Part shown: piece by piece, positions 26,549 through 38,240 of the stretch
Numbering within the stretch: the stretch's first letter is position 1
How the letters are laid out: the number at the start of each line of letters is the position of its first letter
NCBI GenBank assembly: GCA_019321725.1
Contig: CM033120.1
Location: 17,514,278 to 17,578,277 of the forward strand
Direction of reading: 5' to 3'
Length of the DNA: 64,000 bases
Source: Paulownia fortunei
Taxonomy: Eukaryota; Streptophyta; Magnoliopsida; Lamiales; Paulowniaceae
Made by a program: the position numbers and the translations under genes
Notes under the pieces: generated by a model
The model's database searches: none
Seen by the model: only the letters and a program-made list of their open reading frames with translations
Told to the model about the DNA's origin: nothing

Positions 26549-28768
26549 TTGTTTACCTGCACATTTGTGGCGTGGTTTACCCAATTTGTTACTCCCCCAT
26601 TTTTTATCTGTAATACTTACAAATTTTTTCATTCAAATATTAATTATATAGTTAGAAAAAGGGGTTATAGACATATTCCAATTCAGCATGTGATTTTCAG
26701 AGGTTTGGGATGTTCAGATTGATCAGAACTAGTTGAAACTCAATAATGCATCTTGAGAATTGCCTGAAAAAGCACAGTTCTCTTTCTTATCCTTCTAAAT
26801 TGATTCTTTAGATAATAAAATTAGGTAGAAGACTACACATAGCTATTTCAAAAAATTCTAGCATGATCAATGTATTAAATGTTAGTATTGATGCATATTT
26901 AGGAGCTGTAAATTTACGGAAATTTTGAGGATGGTCAAATTTGGGTTTCGATTTTAGAAAAATCATGAAAATTTATAGAAATAATTGGGACTTTTAAGTG
27001 GGGATTTGGATTCTTTTAATTAGCACAATCATGCATCCTTTTAAACTATATATATATATATATATGTTAGATATAGTGAATTTTATTAAATGTACGATAA
27101 ATTTCTATGAAAATTACATTGGATTTTGTTTCGGGAATTAATAAACTCGAAATCTCGACACAATTTTAAAATAATAAATAATTCTATCTCCCAGTTAAAG
27201 TGTCACACTGTATCAATATTTGTTCTGTTTTTTTTCCTTACCTCGTCTAATTTGAAGAATACGGAAATTGATTCATTTATGCTATGTTTGGATCAAAGAG
27301 TTCAATGAGAAAAAAGTAGAAGACGCAAGAAATAAAACACAAAATTATATCACAAAAATATTTTTCTTAGCAAAATTTAAGATCCAAAAATAATGTTAAG
27401 AGTGCCAATATACATTAATATCATTCTTGCTTCAAGGAGAAAATCTCATTACACATTTTTTTTTCCCTCCAAATTTCCCATACGAGATTGGAAATGCTTT
27501 TCATAGTCAAAATGATTGCAAGAGCACAAAGTACATATTTCTCGAAGTTGAATGCTGTAATATGGGTCCAATGCAGCCATTTTGAACCATGTATCATGTT
27601 CCTAAGCACTGACGTTGAATTGCCCCATAAACCTGCTCCGTTGACCACAATAGTTCCGTCCCTTTATTTTAATTTAAAATTTTATTTTATTTTTCTAATC
27701 ATAAATACATATTTTTTAAAATATATATTTATAATGAATTATCGTCCACTGAACATAATGGCTCAATCCATTTTTGTCGCCCGTGCTAAAAGTGAAGGTT
27801 ATCTTGTTTTTTTTCTTAAGACCAAACATAATAGGCTACTTTTTCACTAAAAATTGGGCTCCTAATGCTTGACAAGTTGATAAGGACACCAAATCATTTC
27901 AACACAATAAGCAGTAGGGTCTGTCTGGAAATCATGATTTTCATAATCAAATCAAATGGATCAATTTGGCCGGAATTGATGATCGGCCGGTAAAAAATTG
28001 AAAATTAGGTTAAATTAAATAAAATTAATTAAAAATATTTTTTTAAAAAAATTATATGTATATAGTTATTTGAATTTTAAATTTTATTAAATGTATTTTT
28101 TAATTAATTTTTTAATTTTTTCGCTTTTAAAATTTTACACATAATAATTTATTGATTATATTAATAATTTATATAATATAAAATATATATAATTAATTTT
28201 TATTAAATTAATTGTACTGATTGAACCATTAATCTATTATGAAAATATTGCTGGAACTTCCAAAACACGTCAAAATCAAATTTGATTTGCTTTAATTTTT
28301 TTCCCGAAGAAGTTCTAGTTTCTAAATAATTTTATTATTACTTCTTCAAAGAGAATTAAGAAATAAAAAGTTAAAACTTCATTTAGTTTTTAAACTTTTT
28401 CATTTGTAGACGAACCCTAAAAGTGTATTTCAATTGGCGTGTCTATTTTTGTGGTTCGATTTCTCTGTAGTCATACTTACTCTGGTTATGTCATATGTGC
28501 AACTTTCATTTAGACCTGCATTAACATCAGCAGTTGTCTAATTTCCAGGAGCACGAGACTCTATTTGTCTCCAATACAGAGAGAACTAAACAATTTTACA
28601 TTTCACTTTATCCAATTTGTACCACAAGATCAACAAAATTGAAACTGAGGAATGATTATACAGCTCTTTTTAATGTGTATGTTTGTCATCCATAACGATT
28701 TCAAACCAAAAACAGTTGGATTTTTTTTTTTTTTTTTTGAGCAGACAGTCTTTTTAAGAAAAAGGGTG
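26549..28768. other. AT-rich intergenic region with repeat remnants
   Basis: About 2.2 kb without a gene. It starts with the presumed 3' UTR of the PUB17-like gene. A TA microsatellite lies at about 27048-27065. The segment from about 27287 to 27830 is bounded by CTATGTTTGG-like ends in opposite orientation and may be a MITE remnant. The stretch 27950-28250 contains a GGCCGG-bearing AT-rich sequence of the kind seen in dispersed plant repeats. A run of about 18 T lies at 28721-28738. The open frame at 27488-27850 has no family signature. Confidence 0.4.
27287..27832. mobile_element. possible MITE-like remnant
   Basis: The left boundary carries CTATGTTTGG, and near the right boundary its counterpart CCAAACATAATAGG appears in the opposite orientation. 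This resembles the ends of the element at 21352-21836. The interior is AT-rich and non-coding. Evidence is limited to these short matching ends. Confidence 0.3.
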
Positions 28769-31028
28769 TCATTGTTTTGGCTTCACCAAGTATTTTCTGG
28801 GTACAAGAATGTCAAAATTACTGACAGTCCATTCTGCCACTTGATTGGGATCTTTATAAATTTCTGTCCCCAAGTCTATGGATGTCCATTGCCTCCTAGC
28901 TGGTGCAGTCCCTGGATCCTGCAAATCAGCAATAGTTCTTACCATCACTTATGCTATGATCTCCTAAGGATGTTTCCTCCAATTTTAATTCAAGAAATGT
29001 CATTTGTTATCCTATAAATCAGAGAAAAAGGATCCAAACCTGGTAAAAATAAAGGGATTGTGACAACCTCCCAACGTCGAGCTCCCAAGTCCTTGGGTCG
29101 CCAATCCAACCCTCCCCTTTCCTTGTTGGATACCCATAATCACCCCAAACAGGGTGAGGCAAAATCTGAAGTATCTCCTGTGGCTGAGGATTGCTATAAG
29201 GATCACACACGACATTAGGTGTCTCTGTGTACTCTGCATTTCCAGGGGAACAGTACAAGTGATAGGCCTCATAAGGAAAACGAGCAGTATCGTTGCGATG
29301 AACACGAGTGCCATTAGGAAATGTGTGGTATGGGGGGCAGAGTTTGATGTCATCCGCATAGCACCATGAGGGTGTATCTGGATTCAGTATCATTTCGCTG
29401 TAACGCGTTACGTCTGAAGTTACATTGCCATCACAGGGCTGGCCATTGTTCTTCCAGCAGCCTCCAATGTCGATCAAGTAGAACTGGCTGCTAGGGCCAC
29501 CACCCCCGATCACGTTCAGGGTGAATCTCACTTCAAAATCTGGTGATTCTGTAATCTGCATTGAAGTTTTAAGGCTTGAAATACTTATGGTTGGCAGCTA
29601 AGTGAGAAAACCATGAATGTTTTTCGGGAAAAACTTCCAATTTTTATTGAAATTTCATTGCTATTATCTTCTTGCACAATATTGGATTGAAATGGAAACC
29701 AAACCACTAGGTCAAAATAGAAGGATTAACTTACAATCTTTAACATCCCCCTAGTAGGGTAGTGGTACCCACCAGAAAACCCTGTCGTCGCATCTGCTCT
29801 TAGATAAAGCATCAGCCATGGATACTTGATTGAGGTCCTTAAAACATGGTGAAAGATCCAACTTCCTTTTCCAAGTTCCTTCTCCCAAGTCACTGAATGA
29901 TAAGAAGCATTACTTCCAGCCATTCCCTTGCTCAAATCAGCATCCAAGTCCCACGAGCCATAAAACATTCCCTTGAGCAGATTTCTGTTAGGCCCTTGTA
30001 AGGTGGTGTAGTTATGATAAATCAATGGTTGGTTCATGCACCCTTTGCCAAAGCAAGGGAATTGGCTATCAGGACCATAAGGGCCTATTCTATGCCCATT
30101 TTTGGGGCATCTATCAGCGTATGTATCCATGTTACCATTTTTAAGCATGATCATCCAGAATTGCCATGGATTTGGTGTGTCTTCAACTTGACATTTACTT
30201 CCCAAATAGAGTTCTTTTTCTGCTGCATATAGGTCAACATTAGTGAGTGACTCTTGTTGAACTCCCATAAAAGGTTCCCCCACTCCTAGTCTGTTTTCTT
30301 GTTCTGTAACTCTATGGACCAGTATGTATGGCAATGAATTGCAGAGTGAGCACTGATTTTGTCCTGCAGAGTGAAAATCACTGACTTGAGCTAGAAAATA
30401 GTGATTAGAAACTTACAGGATATGCGAGAAAAAACATTTTATGCATCATCACAAACAATATGAGTATACGCTTATGTCTTAGTACACTTTATTTGGTTGC
30501 CTTTCCTAAAAGAAACTACAAATGAAATTTTCAATAAAATAAAATAGTTAGACAAACAACCACTCTCTCTATTTTATCCTTTTTTTCTTCGAAAATCAAA
30601 AGTAAAATTGGACTTAACCATAATTCAGCAAAATAAGATGATAACAAGTTGAATGATTAGGTGAGGATGAATGGAAACTGACCTTGTTGAGGAGAAGCTT
30701 TATATATGTCAAAGCAGTCAGCAGCTCTCGGACTTCCCATGTTAGGAGCTTCTTCACCAACTTCATTGCACTGATTCCATGATTCTATTGCCAATCTTAG
30801 ACCATCCCTTGTCATCCCCGAATCGCCGACTGCTGATACATACTCATTTTCAGAACTTACAGATATGACACTAGACAGAGAGACCAGAACCACAACAAGA
30901 GCAACAACAATGTAGCACTCTGAAACTTCATATTGTGGCTTTGATAATACAAGCATACTTTTAATGTGAAGCCACCTTCCAATTAAAAAGGTCATTAAAA
31001 ATGGAAAGATTGTGAAGTATCTATACAT
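28769..31028 (-). CDS. secreted or membrane-anchored plant protein of unknown function (probably DUF7705/Expp1-like family)
   Basis: Four exons on the minus strand: 31028-30683, 30363-29735, 29555-29040 and 28918-28769, giving 546 residues if the first Met is used. The last exon (50 codons including stop) was found by reverse-complementing the region after a clean donor following SLYFYQ; it begins DPGTAPARR and restores the family-like C terminus. A hydrophobic segment (CYIVVALVVVLVSLSSVISV) near the N terminus is a signal peptide or anchor. The downstream Met at 30956 would give a more usual signal peptide, and 30995 is another choice. The body is Cys-rich (CPKNG, CFGKGC, CWKNNGQPC, CPPYH) with several N-glycosylation sequons (NAS, NYT, NVT, NGT, NDT), which fits the secretory pathway. 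I recall similar plant proteins called Expp1-like or DUF7705, but the name is low confidence and the function is unknown. Confidence 0.8.
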
Positions 31029-31563
31029 GTTCCCATCCTCAGAGCTCTTCTTAAATAAATTGCTCCTTTGTTATGGATGTTTGAGAACTGTGAAGTCAGT
31101 AATTTTCCATAAGACTGATAGAGGTTTAAGCGTGCAACTCCTGTTAGGTTGGCAGTTTGAAAAAAAATCACTATCCAAAAGGATCTTTTCACCAGACAAT
31201 CTTCATTGGATTTGATCCACTTTAATGCATAACTATAGCCAACAACTGAACTGATTTTGATGTGCCAGATCCATATTCAGTATGCATTCTCTAACAGGGA
31301 AGAAAGGGATAAAAGCAATTTCCAGCAAGGATAGAGTATGAAATTGGCATTCTTGTTATCAAAGTAATGCCTAAATCATGCCTGAAGCAAGAGAGAATTA
31401 TCAAAACTTGAGCTACAAATATTCTTTCCTAACAAAACTCATCAAACAAAAAGGTTCCTCTCTCACCCTAACCACTAATATTGGTAATTGTGACCAAGAG
31501 TTTTCCCCCCAACTCCATTGTCATTAAGTAGTTCACCTTGTGCTATCTGCTCCCAAACAATTT

Positions 31564-31583
31564 AGAGAGAGAGAGAGAGAGAG
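31564..31583. repeat. (AG)n microsatellite
   Basis: Ten consecutive AG units lie between the divergent secreted-protein and OVATE genes. Confidence 0.9.
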
Positions 31584-31631
31584 GGCCACTGTAACTTCAC
31601 ATTATATAAGGGAAAAGGGATAGTTTAACTA

Positions 31632-31801
31632 ATCTTTCACTACCCTGAAATAGTATATTAGTGGTTACAAAGGGATGAATGACTGACTTGAAACCAGAAA
31701 TAGTATATTTCATGAAAAGTATCTTTCACTACCCTGAAATAGTATATTAGTATATTAGTACTTCAGCTCTCGGAAACCAGAAATAGTATATTTCATGAAA
31801 A
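31632..31801. repeat. interleaved direct repeats (two motifs, two copies each)
   Basis: Motif A (31 bases, ATCTTTCACTACCCTGAAAT and onward) occurs at 31632-31662 and 31721-31751. Motif B (about 29 bases, GAAACCAGAAATAGTATATT and onward) occurs at 31690-31718 and 31773-31801. The order A-B-A-B with offsets of 89 and 83 bases indicates tandem duplication of an 85-90 base unit with a small later length change. Both motifs share the core AAATAGTATAT. Confidence 0.8.
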
Positions 31802-33222
31802 ATTCTTATCTCACCCTTTGTAACAAAACTGAAGTACAAATTACGAAATAGGATCAATCTGGGCCAAATACAATGATGAATACTATAATTTTTTATTTGA
31901 TAGAATGGAATAACTAAAAATAAATTTATAAGATGGATAGTAGTTTTAATACCATTCAAAAACAATAGAATACCAAAACAACTAATCAATCTAAAAGATG
32001 TATATGGTGTCTTTTTTCAATGTGTTACTCCTTTACAAATATAAATTAGTAAATTCAAAAATAATCCTTAATCAGGGAAACTAAGGCTATGTTTGATAAT
32101 TTTCAATTTATTCTCTCAAAATAAAATAAATATATACCGCATTTTTCAATACATTATGTCATAACACATTCTTTGCCATTACATGAGAATAAGAAAAATA
32201 ATACCGAAAAAGAAACCAAAAAAAAAACCTTAAGGGACCAATTGGGCTCTTGTTAAGTGGGGCATATGATGAAAATGCGTCAGCCCAAGTTCATGTTTAG
32301 ATAATTTAATGGGCCATGATGTTTGTTAGCACAGACAGATTAGCCCTACAAACTACCAAGTACCAAATGGAACGGTGAACGCATCACAACATGTTCTTGA
32401 AATTTGTTAGTACAGACAGATTACGTTCGTAAACAATAGTACAATAATTAGATACAAGTCCAAAGAATTCCATCCCTCAGATCAAAGCTAACATCATGGT
32501 ACAGAAACAAGTAGGACAGAAAATTAATTTGCTCATTGAAAACAATTATACAATCCACAATTTAATGAGGCGAAGGTAAACAACCACGGGAACAAATACT
32601 CGTACAGACAAGAGTTATTATGACGAGACTTCTGAAAATTTTGATTTCTCTTAATAAATTCTTCAAATTTGATTTGGTGAGATTCTATATTTGCAAAGAG
32701 AATTGTATTTGGATTCAATTTCAAGAATCTTGATTAAAAAAAGTCTTGACATAATAAAAGAACTTGCTGACTTTCCAAAATACTACATTTTTTAGCATTT
32801 TGCACCCTATATTCTACTAAACACATTTAAAAACAACATTAACATCCAAAATTTTCAACCTAATCTCTCCTTTAATAATGGGATTATAGTAACAAAAAAA
32901 AAAGTAAATCATGACTTGGGTTGGGTCCCCTCAACTAAGAAGAGCTATTCTACAAAAGTAACCAAGTACAAACTAGAAAGTAGGAGAAAGTGGTCACAAC
33001 TCACAAGATCTAAGGAGTGCCTTTTCTTTTGAAATAAATGGAGTCTCCCCTCAAAACCCAATATGAAACCCACGTCCCTCTTTAACACCCTAACCGCCCC
33101 CTAACTGTCTAATCCTTTCTTCTACCCTCCATTATTCATCTTCACTTCATTAACCTCTATCAAACCTCAAGAAACCTCATAAATTTTCCAACAATCATTC
33201 AGCAAATTCCTTGAATAAAAAA

Positions 33223-34548
33223 ATGAAGTGGGGGAGAAAGAAATCTGCACCTTCTTCATCTCCTCCTTCTATAATTACTCGTGTTTTCCCGTTTTCTTGG
33301 TTCTCCAAGTCCAAGAAAAAAGGTGGCAATCCTGAGACAAGTTCAGCAAAGAATAAACAGAGAAGTGAATTTGATTTTCCAACTCCTAACGCATCGTTGC
33401 CTGCTAGTTGGAAACAAGGGAGATTCTACAGCATGGATGAGGATGATGCTTATTGGAGGCTTTCTTTTGGTGAAGAAAGAATTCAAGGCAGGAGGAGTAC
33501 AGGTGGAATCAACCCTCTTTGGTATGATTCTGATCATGACTTTCAAGTTCCTGTTTCAAAGTTTATGAGTTTTGGTTTGAGAGAAATGGATGTGCCAAGA
33601 AGGGAAGAAACCAGGAACTTTAGTGACATGGTCTTAGACATAAAGAAGATGAAAGAAAGGGAAGGCAAGAAGAAAACTCTAACAGAGAGTGGTGCATTCA
33701 GAAGCAAAAAAGCAAATGGAGAAGGAGAACTCACAAGTCGGAGGCGAAAAGACGTGAATGATCAAATTTCAAGAAAGTTGAGCCGTAGAGTTGTGAGGGA
33801 AAAACAAGCAGAATTAGAAACAGGGCCTGATAATGGAGAAGAGAAGATTTCAAATTCAGGGGAAAGAGATATTTTTCCAGTAGAACCGGAGAATGTAGTT
33901 CAAATGAAAGAGGATTTTTGGAAGTTAGCAGTTTCTAATTCAAGAAAGCAGCCCAAAATCCCGAATTTCTGTCTAAGCTCGGTTGACGAAGATTATGTGT
34001 TTGAAGCTCCGAACGGAAAGGGGAGTACTGCAACTTCTGAAAGAGTATCAATTTCAGAGTGGCAAAATTTGGAAGACAGAAAGTTTAAGGAAATAAAGGT
34101 CAAAACTGAATCTCAGAAGAAATCTGCATACATAAGCAGAGAATCTCAGAGCAGAAAAATAAAGCAGAACAACAGGGTCAAAGCCTATTCTCCAAGAACA
34201 GAATGCAAAATTAGAGCACTTGAAGACATGAAGAAAGCACGAATGAAACTGAAGAAGAAGGAAAGAAAGGAGCAAGTGGAGGAGGGCAAAACCATCTTTG
34301 ATAGCTTTGCAGTGGTGAAGAGTTCATTTAACCCACAACAGGACTTCAGAGATTCAATGGTTGAGATGATAAGGGAGAAAGGGTTAAGCCAGCATGAAGA
34401 TCTTGAAGAACTCTTGGCTTGTTATCTGACATTGAACTGCGATGAATACCATGATCTCATCATCAAGGTCTTCCGGCAGGTATGGTTCGAGCTGAATGGG
34501 GTATATATCAATCCTCAAATACAGAATGACCAATATTTTGATTATTAG
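33223..34548 (+). CDS. OFP5: OVATE family protein, OFP5-like transcriptional repressor
   Basis: One exon, 441 residues. The start is the ATG at 33223 (MKWGRKK); the frame extends upstream only to a TTG. The N terminus [16 protein letters not shown] and the PFSWFSK motif match OFP5-type proteins. The middle is long, polar and basic, with Lys/Arg/Glu-rich segments likely to be disordered or coiled. The OVATE domain occupies about residues 361-425 ([20 protein letters not shown] through [10 protein letters not shown]), with the conserved [20 protein letters not shown] core. OFPs are plant-specific regulators that bind KNOX/BELL homeodomain proteins; Arabidopsis OFP5 is needed for normal embryo-sac development. 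Lack of introns is normal for the family. Confidence 0.93.
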   Translation: MKWGRKKSAPSSSPPSIITRVFPFSWFSKSKKKGGNPETSSAKNKQRSEFDFPTPNASLPASWKQGRFYSMDEDDAYWRLSFGEERIQGRRSTGGINPLWYDSDHDFQVPVSKFMSFGLREMDVPRREETRNFSDMVLDIKKMKEREGKKKTLTESGAFRSKKANGEGELTSRRRKDVNDQISRKLSRRVVREKQAELETGPDNGEEKISNSGERDIFPVEPENVVQMKEDFWKLAVSNSRKQPKIPNFCLSSVDEDYVFEAPNGKGSTATSERVSISEWQNLEDRKFKEIKVKTESQKKSAYISRESQSRKIKQNNRVKAYSPRTECKIRALEDMKKARMKLKKKERKEQVEEGKTIFDSFAVVKSSFNPQQDFRDSMVEMIREKGLSQHEDLEELLACYLTLNCDEYHDLIIKVFRQVWFELNGVYINPQIQNDQYFDY

Positions 34549-35995
34549 AGAATTGTTTAACAAACTGTTAGTCATCTGGTGGATTAGATTGTGAATAATT
34601 TTCTCTTAAATGAGTGACAAATGTTGATTTATTTATGTAGTATTAAAGCTCAGGCATGAGAAACTGATAAGTAAGATTTAGTTCTCGTTGATTAGAATGG
34701 CATTGATTGTGTAGAGCTTCACAACAGGGATAAACAAGTTTCGGTGAAAAGAAAATCATATTTTCAAGATTGTAAGATCATGCATACATCCACAATGACC
34801 TCTGAAACCTGATTATACATCCTTAATAATCCTTGAAACTAGAAACTTCAGGAAATTAATGTTCATTAATTAGAATTAAAACAGTAACACAACGTTGCAT
34901 GCCATTAAAGTAAAAATGGATTTTCTACTGATCCCCATTTGAGAAATTGTGCAGAATGTCATAGATGAACACCCATATATCTTCCAAGTTGTCAAAAGAT
35001 TACAGCGAGAAACAGCAAATACAGATCCTATTTACTTCGAAAAAATTCAGAAAGAGCATTGTAGGATTTTATGCTTGCATGGAATCAAATGATTTTAGCT
35101 ACTCAAAAAAGTGAATTAGAATAAATAAATAAATATAGTTCAAATATATTGATATTATCTAGGTCCCGGGAGTTCTTCAGCCTCACTTAGAGCATCCACA
35201 AGAGAGGAACAATTATGAAATTCACGTTTTGCTAAGTACTGCCTTTTCCTCTCTTGTCATTATGCCGCCATCCCCAAGCTAAAAGGGAATTAGGGGAAAG
35301 ATGGATAAAAGAGAAGGAAAGCCTCCAAATTAACAGCTGAATTGCAAGATGAATCTAAATAAATAGTGATGAGACACTATGCAGCCAAAATGCAAAGCAA
35401 ATTAGATGACATCCCATGAATTTGATGCTTCAGCATTCTACGTTCTTTAAAGATACAGCAAACGAGATTTTATTGTATTCCTCGTCCTTGGAAAAACATT
35501 AAACATAACATCTTTGAGATCTGAATGATGTGTCTACATATGCAACATGTCAGCAGTCTAACCCTATAGCAACAAGCAACATCATGCACACAGTTAAGAG
35601 TCAACAAGGCTGCTTCCTTGAGTTCATCTGTCCTATGCACAGATCAACTTTAGTTAACATGCGTGTCCGAGATATATGGACTTCATATAAATAAACCTAG
35701 GACTTAGCATCGAGAATTTCGACATAGTAATAAGATTCAATGAATACTCTCCGCACATAACACAAAACTAAAGCTAGCATTCCTCTATTCAGTAATAACG
35801 ATGAGTACAAACAGTGCAAAGTTACTTACCATCAAATGTCTATCTACTGCCAGATCAAGAACTTATCTCCAAATCTACAACCAAAGGCATTAGACAAATT
35901 ATTTTAAATTATTTTAATTAAATTGTGTGGTAGTCATGTGCAAACAAAGTTAAAAATAAATATCATGAAAATTGACAAACAGGCATCCCAACAAT
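34549..35995. other. intergenic region, no gene seen
   Basis: About 1.45 kb between the OVATE gene and the tRNA gene. The left part is the presumed 3' UTR. The rest is moderately AT-rich single-copy-looking sequence. I see no open frame with a family signature, no repeat and no RNA gene. Confidence 0.5.
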
Positions 35996-36069
35996 GGCCT
36001 ATTAGCTCAGTTGGTTAGAGCGTCGTGCTAATAACGCGAAGGTCGCAGGTTCGAGACCTGCATGGGCCA
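35996..36069 (+). tRNA. tRNA-Ile, anticodon AAU
   Basis: A complete 74-base cloverleaf. The acceptor stem GGCCTAT pairs with ATGGGCC, with A as discriminator. The D-arm contains TAGCTCAGTTGG, which is also the internal A box. The anticodon stem TCGTG/CGCGA encloses the loop CTAATAA with anticodon AAT. The T-arm GCAGGTTCGAGACCTGC includes the B box GGTTCGAGACC. No intron and no encoded CCA, as expected for a nuclear gene. A run of seven or more T starts at 36070, the usual RNA polymerase III stop. Confidence 0.98.
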
Positions 36070-36077
36070 TTTTTTTT
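36070..36077 (+). terminator. RNA polymerase III T-run terminator of tRNA-Ile
   Basis: An uninterrupted T-run begins directly after the discriminator base, the standard plant tRNA terminator. Confidence 0.9.
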
Positions 36078-36588
36078 ATTTTTTCCATATTGGCCTCTGA
36101 TGGTCCCTTTGGTTATCAAACAATGCGTCTGATGAGTGGAATATGCAAATCTTAATTCACTCCACCTTTGATTCGTTGTCAAATACAGATTTTCCACTGT
36201 GCTATCCATTGGTTTATCTCCCAATCAACACACTATTTTTGGAAACAAATAAGCAGAAAAGTCGCCCAAGTAGACATTTCATCTCTTACTACCTTAAGTT
36301 TTAAGCTTTTAAGTTTATGGGCAATAATTGGAACCTTAAAGCTTGTTTCCCACAATTGTGAAAGAAATATCAAAGGGGATTGAAAAAGGAGACAGTACGA
36401 ATGAAATGACAATAGAGAACTGAATTTTCTTTTTAAGTAATTTGAATATATCGACCTCTGTTTCCTTTCTCATTTCATATTGAACACAATCTGTTCAATT
36501 CTGTATGAACTCTTGCTCTGGAAAAGAAACCTAAAATAAGAAAAAAGAATCAAGAAAATACTACTAAATTTCCCCCGCCTTTCCCCCT
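36078..36588. other. short intergenic spacer
   Basis: About 0.5 kb between the tRNA gene and the 3' end of the minus-strand CTD phosphatase-like gene. It probably includes that gene's 3' UTR. Nothing else is recognisable. Confidence 0.5.
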
Positions 36589-37449
36589 TCAGATCAGCTC
36601 ACGGTACACGTTCACAGCATCCCTCATATCCTCAACCGAATCACATCCTTCAAAGAACTGAATCAACCTCTTCAATTCTTCATCTCCAAGATCATCTGTA
36701 AAGGGCTTAATCGGGATTGCATTATCAGGCTGAAACTGATAGGAATTAGGATTATCATCCACAATCATCACCCTGTTGAGCTCCCTCCCAATCTCAGACA
36801 GATCCTTCACAAACTTCCCATCAACTTCCTTGCACGAATCACGGTACAGCCGATGCGATATCAGCTTCCTCCAGTCCAGCCTATCCAGCACAAGCGAAGC
36901 ATACTCCTCAATTCCAGCAGTGAACACCACAATCTCGAAATTGTGACTCAAAAAATTCAAGAATTCATCCACAAATGGCCTCTTCAGAACATAGAACTCA
37001 ACTTTTTCTCCGTCAATCACCGGCCTAACCACGAAATCATATTTTTCAGGAGGAAAGCTCGCCGTTGAGTGCACCAAAGTTTCATCCAGATCAAGAAATA
37101 TAGTCTTCTTGTCAGGGGAAAGCAATGGAGGGAGGGTAATCCTGTCATTAAACAGAGACTTCCGAACGGCGCTGTCAGGGGGATTTGCAGGGACTTTTTC
37201 AAGAATTTGGTAGCCCTTCTTGCGTGGGGTTTTTTTAGGGGTGGCAACGCGGGCTAGTTTTGTGAAGATCTTGATGAGGCGGCGGTGGCAAGTGTAGATG
37301 GATTTGTTGATGGAAGCAACCACCACGGAGGCAGCAGCGGTGGCATTCTTGATGGGAGACTTCTTGCGGCTGCGGCGGTGGTGATGGGGGAGGTTTTTCC
37401 GGTTCTTGAGGGATTTTGTGGGGGTTCTTTTTACTATCTTGGACACCAT
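36589..37449 (-). CDS. CTD small phosphatase-like protein (HAD superfamily, SCP/FCP1 type)
   Basis: Intronless, 286 residues. The catalytic signature is DLDET at residues 120-124 (IFLDLDETLVHS), where the first Asp is the nucleophile and the second the acid/base. The VVFTAG motif (HAD motif II) and VDDNP followed by the conserved NAIPIKPF segment complete the active site. The first 110 residues are highly basic (HHHRRSRKK, TPKKTPRKK), suggesting nuclear or membrane-edge localisation, and include a short hydrophobic patch (TAAASVVVASI). The family removes phosphate from Ser/Thr, classically on the RNA polymerase II C-terminal domain; Dullard-like members act on lipid enzymes instead. The substrate here cannot be told from sequence. 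It lies next to seipin on the same strand, about 0.8 kb away. Confidence 0.93.
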   Translation of the reverse strand: MVSKIVKRTPTKSLKNRKNLPHHHRRSRKKSPIKNATAAASVVVASINKSIYTCHRRLIKIFTKLARVATPKKTPRKKGYQILEKVPANPPDSAVRKSLFNDRITLPPLLSPDKKTIFLDLDETLVHSTASFPPEKYDFVVRPVIDGEKVEFYVLKRPFVDEFLNFLSHNFEIVVFTAGIEEYASLVLDRLDWRKLISHRLYRDSCKEVDGKFVKDLSEIGRELNRVMIVDDNPNSYQFQPDNAIPIKPFTDDLGDEELKRLIQFFEGCDSVEDMRDAVNVYRELI

Positions 37450-38240
37450 TTTTCTTCCAAAAGAACAGAAATTAGAGAGAGAAGTTTTTCAAGTGAGAGA
37501 AAGTTAGGGGCTTTAGGTAGGTAGGGTGGTTTTCGGGGGTCTGGGCAAGAAACAAAGTAGTGTTTTTGAAAATTAGGCTCGGGTACAAGTAACGGTCGGA
37601 ATTCTTTTTTGGTTTGGAACCAAAGCCGAACGGGAAGAAAAAAGAAATAAAAGTAGAAAGAAGAAAAAGAGGAGGCCGGAAGTGAAGTGTTTACAGCTGG
37701 CGCGGTTCAAATCCTTTGGGCAGGGACAGTATAGTCCATTCAACGTTGCCTGTTTGCCAATAAATCACTTTTAGGGCCTATTTGAGCCCAAGCCCTATAA
37801 TCTGGCCCATGCTTAAACAATCTGATTGAGCTCCGCATGGAATGCGTTGGTAGTAAAGCTCAACCCACTTTTTGAAACTTTTTTTTATCTACATTGTTAA
37901 AATAAAAGAATTCTCTCATGATTTCTAACAAGCATACTACCTATGCAAGCTACCGGGAGAAATAAAGTAGGAGTTCTTAGTATCCAAAAAATGACAAATA
38001 AAAATATGGAGTTGAAAATGGTCAAAAGCAATCCAGGTTTGTGGCCATTTATTGCGACATGAGCAAACCCAATAGCCATTTGAAAATATATACAATCTTG
38101 CTTTTACTTCTTCCCAGTGTCAAGACATACTTACAAGATGTTGAGTTAGAAGATAATGGTAATCTACCTTTAATACACACAAAATTCAGCATATGTCAAG
38201 TATAAACACGGAGAGAACCCCTATTGCCTTTCCTGGACTT
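37450..38240. other. spacer between the seipin and CTD phosphatase-like genes
   Basis: About 0.8 kb, both flanking genes on the minus strand. It should contain the promoter and leader of the phosphatase gene (near 37450-37700, purine-rich on the plus strand) and the seipin 3' UTR. No gene is supported. Confidence 0.5.

Larger units (their letters stand above)
31029..33222. other. intergenic region between two divergent genes
   Basis: About 2.2 kb separating the minus-strand secreted-protein gene from the plus-strand OVATE gene, so it holds both promoters. It contains a 20-base AG microsatellite (31564-31583), interleaved direct repeats (31632-31800), and a CTATGTTTGATAATTTTC sequence near 32090 resembling one end of the MITE-like elements. 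The last 200 bases are rich in C and T, as is usual for a plant leader. No coding sequence is supported. Confidence 0.5.

Noticed and set aside
25915..26562. 215-codon minus-strand open frame inside the PUB17-like gene
   Set aside because: It is a shadow of the ARM-repeat coding sequence on the other strand, with no family signature of its own.
28652..29017. 121-codon plus-strand open frame near 29 kb
   Set aside because: It overlaps antisense to the terminal exon of the minus-strand secreted-protein gene and includes a poly-T-derived Phe run.
36015..36224. Minus-strand open frame ending CRSRTCDLRVI
   Set aside because: This is the antisense translation of the tRNA-Ile gene and its flank, a well-known spurious protein pattern.
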